Positions 55,001 through 63,189 of a stretch of DNA of 64,000 nucleotides are shown here, piece by piece. Both the position numbers and the translations under genes were made by a program. Source of the DNA: Rana temporaria (taxonomy: Eukaryota > Chordata > Amphibia > Anura > Ranidae); assembly GCF_905171775.1 (NCBI RefSeq), contig NC_053499.1:86996052-87060051 (forward strand). Direction: 5' to 3'. The notes beneath the pieces are model-generated. The model ran no database searches. It had not been told where the DNA came from and saw only the letters and a program-made list of their open reading frames with translations. Within the stretch, counting starts at the first letter, position 1. Each line of letters begins with the position of its first letter.

Positions 55001-55580
55001 TGAAGTAAAACCATCTGCCCAACCACCTACCCAACCACCTACCCAGCCACTTGCCCAATCTCCTATCCAGCCAGATAAAATGAGCAAGGGCAATATGTGG
55101 GTGACTGTGGGTAAGAAAGGCTCTAAGCCTACTGTGTTACCAAGCTCCGGTTCTGGTCCTGGCCCAGGCGTTGTTCCCCCAAGTCCAGGGGCTGGGGTGC
55201 CTAGTGGTACTCAGGCCCATGCATCCCTTGTAATACCTGTGCAAAATATGTTTGCAGCCCTGGATCCCGTGGGGGATCCCGGTGAGGGGATGGATACTGG
55301 GGTGAGTGTTGGAAATTAATAAATAGAATTGAAAAAAAAAAAAGAGGAAAAATTTAAAAATATATAATATTTTTCTTGCATATGTTAAATGTGTTATAAG
55401 TTTGTCTTTTGAAAGTTAGTAGTATTGTGTTGGTGTTAATATATTGAGTAGTGATCAGTGTTATAATATTGTAAAGATGGATTATGTCATTTTGTGTTTA
55501 TGGCCAAATGTGGCATGTTTTTGTATATCTGTTTCTTTTGGAATGTATGGTAGCAGTCTTTTAATAAAAATTTCCAGACC
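52069..55580 (+). mobile_element. Tx1-clade LINE encoding only ORF1
   Basis: A short leader after CTCCAGACC (52068), one large ORF (52158-55319), then a 3' UTR of about 250 bp ending AATAAAAATTTCCAGACC. The 3' end matches that of the adjacent full-length element (AATAAAAATCTCCAGACC at 63160-63178). There is no endonuclease or RT. Flanked by CCAGACCAAAAA on both sides. Confidence 0.78.
52158..55319 (+). CDS. Tx1-type ORF1 protein (nucleic-acid-binding, triple CCHC)
   Basis: 1053 codons from the ATG at 52158, with no stops. An N-terminal helical region (about 1-170, Leu/Arg/Glu-rich). A long Pro/Gly/Ala-rich middle with a duplicated block of about 45 residues (near 350-395 and 410-455, starting QPQMGQ and containing GTPGNDA). 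A conserved central domain (about 540-740, GRDRILAFYMGQPKLCFKC at its end). Three CCHC knuckles at about 752-803 (CFKCSSPLHLSASC, CSKCNEVGHLADGC, CNLCGVLGHTFSRC). A basic, Pro/Gln-rich C-terminus. Expected to coat the LINE RNA. Its full openness without a partner ORF2 is unusual. Confidence 0.9.
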   Translation: MEAVSPGVGPSPQPVPRIIPAVRSDAISAAVESLKPNDVDILFLEAQGRTSWQRPGPAERPEQTEDRILFVHEAMDRIVTYLEMVHSELARLRTARDLVGQSRRRGYRQSILTLKATLSEHVAVMNSVSSAADTSFPALEEWFHRLAVASRKGSQAVRRSQPGVSTSLQPAGGAQSGGLAGAPAIAAEPEVAGPMAAEDAVECAMEVGATEDNAMTGGAASGSGTIAVDTAGGEIPVAAFVMDSQGGGAVAAGEVAAGVPLPMIGLPQAGDVSTAVPPPDPPASVSPALTPQAVAMTPQRAEWGGCEPGVTSCSDFTINSIRLLEGEPDRMDQSAVIQDIVLPLGASEGLGQPQMGQIGGAGTPLVVSISTEGTPGNDASAEPAEPMIPGDDQSTVMNMSVMEYVILNAGQPQMGQSGGAGTPLVVNTFTEGTPGNDAPAEPAEPVIPGNDQSTVMSSNAVIRNAIGCAIGNNVVNAVVSPVSPVVPVPLPRRRNPPGSLSGPSPPVSPPPPGSPLAPSLSPPHISGSQEAGVMAALKAGRSFADVTGGRVQLGRFYDAHGTMTFRGSVPAATRVAGIERKRRNVVQLRWQGDPGRAPGRDAVVDMVLALGFEAPDIFAIIHPAGSPEYDVSFTTPVLMESFISKREVVRTQVAWKPFKLISLSRQEEIKKVTILVRNESIPVEDIVTWLGRYGQIVSPPKKDLDSKGIWTGGWSVPVKLKRAGLSVTHIPSSGYIGRDRILAFYMGQPKLCFKCSSPLHLSASCKMSRCSKCNEVGHLADGCNKIQCNLCGVLGHTFSRCPAAFRTPDASGGSGGPVPPTTVPTVSLPPLQLAGALPVQAQMFVIGSRDLESSSDKGVTPKPGCSRDSLPKQDPIKKVSQKGKIRLVQEPGEVWRPPQNQDSQPIPTWTQVGVDVDVGQLSESDSPDAAPIRKGRRRKKAVKKASQSEVKPSAQPPTQPPTQPLAQSPIQPDKMSKGNMWVTVGKKGSKPTVLPSSGSGPGPGVVPPSPGAGVPSGTQAHASLVIPVQNMFAALDPVGDPGEGMDTGVSVGN

Positions 55581-55728
55581 AAAAAGCTTCCAGCTCCTCC
55601 CAGTTTGGTCATTCCACTTCCTGCTGGAGTAGAGAGAAGACCTGTCTTCCAGAGCTCCTGTGTTCCAGAGGATCCAGCCACCAGGACCAGCCTCCAGCCC
55701 CAGCCCCAGGCCCCGGAAGAGGGGAGGG

Positions 55729-58700
55729 ATGGCCTCCCTCAGCCCAGGAGAAGGACCTGCCTCCGGCCTCCGGAGTAACCAGCAGCACCTGCCCTCCTCC
55801 AGCCAGACGAAGATCAGCAGGGATGACCGCCTCTTCCTGGGCACCCAGCAGGGTCTCTTAGACTGGACCACCACACTACCAGGTGAGACTGAGGCCAAAG
55901 CCAGGAAGAGGTGTGATAAGATCAAGTCCCTGCTGGTTAGGATAGCCCAGGCCTGCGTGGAAAAAATGACAGCTCTCGCAGGCCTGAGGGACAAGAGGGA
56001 CAGGTGCTCTAGTAGTAAGAGGTCGGAGTACAGGGAGGCCATTAACACCCACCGGCTGCAGGTGAAGGAGATTTGGGATTATCTTGGGGGATTTTTTGAA
56101 CGTGGGGCTGGAGAAGTTGCTTTCCTTGAGGAGCTCAGGAAGACCCTCCAGCAGGCCAGCCAGGAAGGAAGTCAGACGGCAAGGAGGAGCAGCGGGCGGT
56201 CGGGGTCCCAACCCTCCAAGCAGCCGGGGAAGTCAGGAGAGCCTGGGTGTAGTGGGGGGGGTGGAAGCTCTGGTGGTGCAGGGCCCAGTAAGGCCATAAA
56301 ACCTGGGGAGGGCTCCCGAGAGCCGATCCCTCGGTGCGTGAAAAAAGGGGCTGGGGGGTTGGCTATGACAGGGGAGCCCAGTGATCCAGGAGGCCGCAGG
56401 GCCCAGGCGCCGCCGGAGGTACCCCCCCGGTGTCTTCGGGTCAGCATGCCCAGGCTCCCTCAGGATGGTCACGCTGCCACAGCTGGGGCCCACCATGTGC
56501 CGGCCTCCATGACCCCTCAGCGTGCAGTAGAGCGGGATGATCTGGCAGTGAAAGTGTCAGGGACTGCTCCTGCAGCTGCTATGTCACCGGGAGAGGGGCA
56601 GGTGCATGGTGGAGGTATAATAACAAAGTCAGCTTCAGGCAAACAGCTGGTGTGTAGTGTGACCAAGATGGCGCCGGCTGCTGGGGGAGGAGCAGCTGAG
56701 GCCACATTCCCCAGTGGGAACCAACCCCTTTTCAGGGAAGGGGGATGTGGCCAGCTCCCATCCAGTGCTCGGGACCCGGAAGTGACCGCCCGCGAACCGG
56801 AAGTGCACCCCCCGCGAACCAGAAGTGCACCCCCCGCGACCGGAAGTGCACCCCCCGCGACCGGAAGTACACCCCCCGCGACCGGAAGTGCACCCCCCGC
56901 GACCGGAAGTACACCCCCCGCGACCGGAAGTGCCCCCCCCGCGATCGGAAGTGCCCCCCTGCGAATCTGCGGCTGGTGTCACCGGCTTGGAGGACCTGGG
57001 GGATGAGAGGCCGGGGGTGCGGGGGTGCCTAGTCCCGGATGCTGCAGCAGGCACCTCCAGGCACCCCCGGCAAGTAATGGACGGTAATATGGACGGTAAT
57101 ATGGACGGTAACATGGACGGTAAGCTGCCACCCCCCCAGGTCCCCATGGACATTACCACAAGCCCCGAGGGGCTCCCTGCAGGACAGGCGGGGTGGGGGG
57201 AATGTCAGGTGGGACCCCTCCCGGTGGACTGTGCAGCTTATGACTTTATCCGGCAGTTGGAGGGGTCCCAGGGGGGCATCCCCCCAATACGGGTTGAGTC
57301 CCAAGGGGCTGGTGAGGTCGCAGAGGGGTCTGGGTGGGGGAGTTTGGTGGGGGAGGTACCCCCCTCTGCTGTGGCCCCAGGGGGGGAGGAGCCTGTAGTC
57401 AGGCCAAGGGTGGTGGGTCAGGGGGGTCAGGGTAGTTCAGTGGGGGTGGGTGCAACACCACCGGCAGGGATGGGGGCCCCCCCGTTCCCCCCCACTTCTG
57501 GGGGTGCTGAGGGGGGTGCCCCGCTTCCGGAGAACATCTTTCGGGGGTCTCCGGAGGCCAACTTATTATCTGCCCTAAAGGGGGGTCGCTCTTTCGCCCA
57601 GGTGGCGGGCTCTCGTGCCCCTCTGGACCACCTGTACAGCCGGTTTGGCGCCCAGAATTTCCGCGCCCCCCCTGCTGACCAGGAGAGGACGCAGGGGTCG
57701 GCGTGGACGAGGGGTACAGGTGGTCCAGAGAGGAGGCGTAGGAATGTTGTCCAGCTTCGGTACGAGGGTCCGGACCCCTGCCCCGCCCGAGGTGAGGTGG
57801 TGGACCTGGTACTCTCCTTGGGTTTTGGGGTGGGTGACCTTTTTGCTGTCATCCACCCCACCAACACACGGGAGTTTGACATCAGTTTTGTCACTCCCGT
57901 GTGTATGGAACGCTTCATCACCAGCTTTGGGCTGGTGAGGGGCGTTGACCCTTGGAAGAAGTACAGGCTCATTCCCATCTCCAGGCAGGAGGAGGTAAAG
58001 AACATCACCATCCTGGTGAGGAATGAGTCGCTCCCTCCGGAGGACATTGCCACCTGGCTTGGGAGGTACGGGCAGTTGCAAACCCCCCTGAGAAAGAACC
58101 TCGATGAGCGCGGGGTCTGGACCGGGGCTTGGTTGGCCAGGATCCGGCTTAAGAGGGAGGGCAACAGTGTTGCCCACCTCCCTGGCAGCGCCTTCCTGGG
58201 CAGAGACCGGATCCTGGCCTTCTACCCGGGACAGCCCCGTCGTTGCTTCAAGTGCGGCAGCCCGACCCACATGAGCTCGGACTGCACGGTGGTCAGATGT
58301 GGCCGGTGCCACGAGTTTGGCCACCAGTCCGACTCATGTGGGAAGATATGCTGCAATTTGTGTGGTGAGATGGGGCACCCATTCAGTCGGTGCCCCAAAG
58401 CATATCGGGGTTCTTTCTCAGGGGGGGGACCTCCCGGGCCGGGAGCGGCCGAAGCCCCCCCGGCGAGTGATGGCCGGGGGGGTGGGGATCCTGGGGCCCC
58501 TAATGCCCCTCCGGAGGGACCAACAGGCCCACAGCCTCAAAGAAGGCGGAGCAGGCGTGGGCGAGGGACTCCCCCCCCGGGAGATACGGGCTCAGTTGGC
58601 CAGGAGGCTCCCGATCCTCCGGAAGGCGAAGCCGGTGGGGAGGAGTCGGGGAGGCCTGGGGGTCCCGGGCCTGAGGGTCCGGGGCCCCGGCTTTCCCCTC

Positions 58701-59205
58701 CTTTAGTTGCAGGGCCGATCCCCCCCCCTCCACCTGTTCTATCTGCCTCCCCATGCAGCCCCCCCTCATCTTCCCATCCCCGTCCCCCCCCCCTCGTCCC
58801 CCCCCTCCCAAGTCCCGTCCCCCCCCTCCCCCTTCTTCTGCCGATCCCCTTCCTGTCCCCCCCCCTGTCTCTGGCCCCCCTCCTGCCTCTCCCATCCCCC
58901 CCCCTTCTGGACCCAAAGTCTCCTCTGGCCTTGTGGCCATGGAGACGGAAGCTGCTCGAGCCTCATCTAAGAGGGAAATCTCGAGCAGCGGGTCCGAGGA
59001 GGGGGGTGGCGTAGTCACCTCAGAGAGATGGCAGGAGTGGGAGCAGGTGAGACGCAGGAAGAAGGGGAAGGCTGTGAAATCTGGGGGCGGGAGGTCCCCT
59101 GTGAAGGGTGGGGTTCCCCCAGGGGCACGAAGTGGGGTGTCCCTGGGGAACCCGTTTGGTGTCCTCTCCTCCTCCTCGGACTCAGAGGAGGAGGAGGGAG
59201 TGTAA
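55729..59205 (+). pseudogene. Tx1-type ORF1, two compensating frameshifts
   Basis: Start at the ATG at 55729 (MASLSPGEG). The frame runs through the N-terminal region (LLDWTTTLPGETEAKAR ...) into the 21-bp repeat tract near 56785-56960, where the coding sense moves to another frame (open to 59014). It carries the central domain (FLGRDRILAFYPGQPRR), three CCHC knuckles at 58240-58400 (CFKCGSPTHMSSDC, CGRCHEFGHQSDSC, CNLCGEMGHPFSRC). It returns to the first frame in C-runs near 58730-58910, ending VRRRKKGKAV ... EEEEGV at 59205. Both shifts lie in homopolymer or repeat tracts, so they may be assembly errors and the gene may be intact. Confidence 0.75.
56785..56960. repeat. 21-bp tandem repeat in Tx1 ORF1
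   Basis: About eight units of the type CCCCGCGACCGGAAGTGCACC (one base over 20 if written in full), giving the heptapeptide PPRPEVH in one frame and ATGSAPP in another. The length is a multiple of three, so copy-number change keeps the frame. C-run changes inside do not. Confidence 0.9.
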
Positions 59206-59234
59206 ATATGTAAATATGTTTTGGTGTTTGTAGT

Positions 59235-62200
59235 ATGAAGGAGAACGTGACCCTTTCAATCATTTTGATGGCGGTACCCTCTCCAATACGGCTTGCGACC
59301 ATTAATGTCGCAAGTATTCGTTCTGCACGAGCTCGTTTTATGGCCTTTGATTTTCTCAGCCGTGTTGAAGCTGACATTTTGTTTTTGCAGGAGACCTGGC
59401 TGGCATCTGTGGCAGAGATGCATCTAGCAAAGAGGGAGTGGAGATGTGGGCCCTCCCTCTGGTCTCTTGCGGCCGAGCCCTGCAGTGGTGTTGCGGTCCT
59501 TTTTAAGACTGGTTCGGTGGCTTGCCGGCGAGTGATTGAAGTGGAGATTGGTAGATGTCTGGTGGTGGACGCTGTCGTGAGGGGGCAATTCCTCCGGCTC
59601 ATTAATTTTTATGGGCCTCAAACTAAGAGGGAGAGGAAGAGCCTCCTTACGGCGGTTAAGCCTTATCTTTTTACATCCCAGCAGGTGATCTTTGGTGGTG
59701 ACTTCAATATGATCACTAGGCCCAAAGACCGGGCAGGTGCCGCCAACCCTCTGGGATATGATAGTACTTTTTTGAATAGCGTAGTGAGGGAGGCCGGGTT
59801 GGTGGATGTGCACGTTCGTCACCTCCCCAACCTCACTGGTTTCACATTTTCCCGAGGTAGTTCTAAGAGTAGATTAGATAGGTTTTTTTTAAAGGGGGAC
59901 TCTGCTTGCTCGGCTCCAGAGCTGCAGTCGGTGGAGTTCTCCGATCACTGTATGGTATCTGTGGCCCTGAATGTCGCCGACACTCCTCAGAAAGGGAGGG
60001 GTATGTGGCGCCTGAATGGGTCGCTACTGGAGGATCCTGAGGTTAGGGAAGCCTATGAGGTTTTCTTCCTGGACCAGACCTCGCTCCTTGAGGGCAACTG
60101 CTCCCGCCTTGAATGGTGGGAAGTAGTTAAAAAGAGGTCTGGTGACTTTTTCCGGGAAATCTCTGGGTACAGGGCAGCTTCCAAGTACCAGGCCTACCAG
60201 AGACTACGCAGGCAGCTTGACCGCCTGGTGTCCTCTGGGGGCTCTCGGGAACAGATATCCGGTCTGAAGGCGCAGATGAAGGAGTGTCAGTACGACCGTC
60301 TCGCCTCCCTGGTTTTTGAGAGGGATTATGGGAAGTTTATCTCTCCTGATCCCTACAGGAGCTGTGGTGAGGCGGCGAGTTCGAAGGTCGTACACGGCCT
60401 GAAGGATGCCTCGGGATCTCTGGTCCGGTCCAGATCAGGGATCCTGGGTGTCGTCAGAGACCACTTTTCGGACCTCCTGAAGAAGCGGCCTCTAGACATG
60501 GAGAAAGTCAGGGAATTCCTTGATGAGACCCCACTGGAAGTGAGGTCTGACCTTCCTGACTCTCTGACAGAAGAGATCTCGGTGGCTGAAGTCGAGCAGG
60601 CTATCAGCTCTTTAGCATCTAAAAAGTCGCCTGGGCCCGATGGGCTCACGGCAGAGTTTTACAAAACCTTTAAGAGCCTCTTGGCTCCTCATTTGAGGGA
60701 CGTGTACCGTGAATGTTTGGCCTATGGCCTGCTGCCTCCCTCAATGAGAAGGTCAGCTCTGATCCTTCTGTCAAAGGGGAAAGACCCGTCTGTGGTGGAG
60801 AATTGGCGTCCGATCGCCCTTCTTACCACAGATAGGAAGATACTGGCAAAGATCTTGTTTACACGTCTGTCTGCTTTGGCGGGCAGGATGCTGTCTCCCT
60901 CTCAGCACTGCACAATTCCTGGCCGGGGCACTTTTGGTGCCGTCCTGAACGTCCGGGAGGCTGTGGAAAGGTGCAGGGCTGATGGCAGCGAGCGGTATCT
61001 GCTTGCACTGGATCAGGCTAAGGCGTTTGATCGGGTGAACCATGAGTACCTTTGGCTGCTTCTGAGGAGATACGGTCTGCCTGATCAATTTGTTGATTGG
61101 CTACAGGTATTGTATAGGGGAGCTGAGAGCTTCCCTCTTGTCAACGGTTGGGTGGGTCGGGCCTTTTCTGTGGACTCTGGCGTCCGGCAGGGCTGCCCGT
61201 TGAGCCCCCTCCTGTACGTCTTTGCGGTTGACCCCTTCGTAAGGAGGCTAGACTGCGAGCGTCTTGTGGGGGTTCCGGTGGGACCTGTCGGGGGTCCGGT
61301 TTCGGCAGTGAAGGTCGTGGCCTACGCGGATGACGTCTCGGTGGTGGTATCTGGTCGTGAGGAGGCCCATTATGTGGAATCCCAGATCGGGTGCTACTCT
61401 GAGGCGTCAGGTTCGCTGGTCAATTGGGACAAGAGTGAAGTTTTCTGGATGGGGAAGGAGGGGGAGCAGTTCCCCCTTCCGGACGTGTTCCCCACGCCCG
61501 TACCAGAGATTCGAGTACTTGGCATTCATTTCGGCCCGGGTGATTATCCCAAGCTAAATTGGGAGCGCAGGCTGGTGAGTGCCACTCGGAAGGTGAAGGC
61601 CTGGAAAGGTTGGAAACTTTCCCTGAGGGAAAGGGTATGCTTGGTCAAGACGTACTTACTGCCTGAGTTTCTCTTTGTGAGCTACGTGTGTCTTTTGCCA
61701 GCATCTCTCTATGCTCGGGTCTATGGTCTGTTCTTCCTGCTGTTGTGGGGAAACAGACTGAACCTGATCAAGAGGGAGGTCACATACCGCCAGCGAAGGC
61801 AAGGAGGGTTGGACATGGTCAACCCGGTGGTGTTCTTCATCATCATTTTTGTAAAGTACAACTTGCAGTCCATCTTTGTGGATGCGCCTTCCTGGTGGGA
61901 ATGTTCATGCAAGGACTGGCTCTTGCTGTTCCTGAGGAGGTGGGAGGAGGGGGGGAGGCCCGGCGATCTGAGGAGATCGCATGGGTATCTCCCATCCTAC
62001 GTCCCCCTGGCATTGAAGGTACTGAGGCAGTGGCGGATAACTGCCCTTGAGGTGGGCTCTCTGGGTCGGCGTGAGCTGTACCTGAGGGTCATGGCCTCAG
62101 ACATTTTGAAGCCCCTGTTTTTAAGGGACTGTCCTGAGAGGGTCCTCACGGAGGGGTTAGCCCTCTTGAATTCTTCCAGAATTCCGAACAAGTTTTGGGA

Positions 62201-62666
62201 TCTTGCATGGAGGTCGTTCCATGGACGACTGTACGTCCGTGCAAATCTCATATATCTGAACCTAGGGGACAGGGGCTGTCCCCGACGGGAATGTGGAGGG
62301 ACATTGGAGACCATGGACCATTTTCTGGTCCAATGTCCCTTCAACATGGAGGTTCTTACGGGGGTAGGGGGTGCCATTGGCTACCCCCGCCTTCCGGCCC
62401 TGACCTATGCTGAGCGGGTGTATGGTGACTTTGGGGTCCGCAGGGGTTTTGAGTTATCGTCACTTTATTTAGTCAGCGTAGTTGTGCTTTACTACACTTG
62501 GCACGCTCGGTGTTTGGTGTCCACTAGGGACAAAATCCTGTCTGTGCATGAGGTGGTGGGCGATATCTTTCGGGAGTTGGTGAAGGTGCGGGATCTGGAA
62601 AGGAGCAGGGTCGGGCCTGAGAGGTGTGCCCATTTATGGAGGGGGTTCCTCTTCCAGCCCCCTTAG
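59235..62666 (+). CDS. Tx1-clade ORF2: APE endonuclease + reverse transcriptase, intact
   Basis: 1143 codons from the ATG at 59235, no stops. Endonuclease, about residues 10-240: catalytic set N in ATINVAS, E in LFLQETWL, D/N in GGDFNMI, D in SRLDRFF, and the SDH box (FSDHCMV). RT, about 460-760: KKSPGPDGLTAEFYK, NWRPIALLTTDRK, LDQAKAFDRV (first catalytic Asp), GVRQGCPLSPLLY, and YADD at about 61323-61334. The C-terminus has a zinc-knuckle-like C-x4-C-x7-H-x4-C (about 62278-62338) and a Trp/Tyr-rich tail. It nicks target DNA and copies the LINE RNA in place. Every expected motif is present, so it may be active. Confidence 0.94.
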   Translation: MKENVTLSIILMAVPSPIRLATINVASIRSARARFMAFDFLSRVEADILFLQETWLASVAEMHLAKREWRCGPSLWSLAAEPCSGVAVLFKTGSVACRRVIEVEIGRCLVVDAVVRGQFLRLINFYGPQTKRERKSLLTAVKPYLFTSQQVIFGGDFNMITRPKDRAGAANPLGYDSTFLNSVVREAGLVDVHVRHLPNLTGFTFSRGSSKSRLDRFFLKGDSACSAPELQSVEFSDHCMVSVALNVADTPQKGRGMWRLNGSLLEDPEVREAYEVFFLDQTSLLEGNCSRLEWWEVVKKRSGDFFREISGYRAASKYQAYQRLRRQLDRLVSSGGSREQISGLKAQMKECQYDRLASLVFERDYGKFISPDPYRSCGEAASSKVVHGLKDASGSLVRSRSGILGVVRDHFSDLLKKRPLDMEKVREFLDETPLEVRSDLPDSLTEEISVAEVEQAISSLASKKSPGPDGLTAEFYKTFKSLLAPHLRDVYRECLAYGLLPPSMRRSALILLSKGKDPSVVENWRPIALLTTDRKILAKILFTRLSALAGRMLSPSQHCTIPGRGTFGAVLNVREAVERCRADGSERYLLALDQAKAFDRVNHEYLWLLLRRYGLPDQFVDWLQVLYRGAESFPLVNGWVGRAFSVDSGVRQGCPLSPLLYVFAVDPFVRRLDCERLVGVPVGPVGGPVSAVKVVAYADDVSVVVSGREEAHYVESQIGCYSEASGSLVNWDKSEVFWMGKEGEQFPLPDVFPTPVPEIRVLGIHFGPGDYPKLNWERRLVSATRKVKAWKGWKLSLRERVCLVKTYLLPEFLFVSYVCLLPASLYARVYGLFFLLLWGNRLNLIKREVTYRQRRQGGLDMVNPVVFFIIIFVKYNLQSIFVDAPSWWECSCKDWLLLFLRRWEEGGRPGDLRRSHGYLPSYVPLALKVLRQWRITALEVGSLGRRELYLRVMASDILKPLFLRDCPERVLTEGLALLNSSRIPNKFWDLAWRSFHGRLYVRANLIYLNLGDRGCPRRECGGTLETMDHFLVQCPFNMEVLTGVGGAIGYPRLPALTYAERVYGDFGVRRGFELSSLYLVSVVVLYYTWHARCLVSTRDKILSVHEVVGDIFRELVKVRDLERSRVGPERCAHLWRGFLFQPP

Positions 62667-63178
62667 GCCATGACCCTGCCCCTCTCCATGGGTAGGGGCA
62701 ACTTTCCTTTCTCACCCCCCCTTAGATTTTGTTTATAGTTTATTTTTGAAATAAGGCTACAGACATGTCTGATTATCATGTTCTCGCTCATACGTGGGTT
62801 GTAGGTATTTGTTGTTCTGGTGGTGGGGTGTGTTGTGGGTTGGCGATGATCTGGACAGTAGTGGTTTTTATGGACTTTAATATTTCCCTACTGTACCAGT
62901 GAGCCGTTTTAAGTTGGTTTTGTTTTTTTTGTTTTTTGTTGGCAATGATCTGGACAAGCTTTTTTTTGATGGACTATAAAGACTTTTTCTTGTACCAGTG
63001 AGCCTGTTGTAAATACCCGTTCTAATGTTGTTGTGTTTTTTTTTGTTTTTTTTTTTGGAGTTATTTTCTTGGAGGGTGGTATGATGGTTTGTGTGTGTTG
63101 TTTGTTTTGTGTTATTTAGTTTATTTTGTATATTAACTTTTTTATGGTCGTAGTTTTAAAAATAAAAATCTCCAGACC
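62667..63178 (+). other. Tx1 3' UTR with duplicated block
   Basis: T/G-rich with two related units of about 100 bp (GGCGATGATCTGGACAGTAG and GGCAATGATCTGGACAAGC starts), ending AATAAAAATCTCCAGACC. Duplicated 3' UTR stems may be RT recognition sites (inference). Confidence 0.7.
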
Positions 63179-63189
63179 CCCAAAAAAAA

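Larger units (their letters stand above)
55581..63178 (+). mobile_element. Full-length Tx1-clade LINE
   Basis: Begins after the CCAGACCAAAAAG junction at about 55572-55586 and ends with AATAAAAATCTCCAGACC (63160-63178). Contains ORF1 (55729-59205, two frame changes in low-complexity tracts), an intact ORF2 (59235-62666) and a 3' UTR of about 500 bp. The 3' UTR has a duplicated block of about 100 bp (TGATCTGGACA ... TGTACCAGTGAGCC at 62845-62910 and 62946-63008). Confidence 0.88.

Noticed and set aside
57427..58324. 245- and 249-codon minus-strand ORFs
   Set aside because: Antisense shadows of the GC-rich Tx1 ORF1; no domain of their own.
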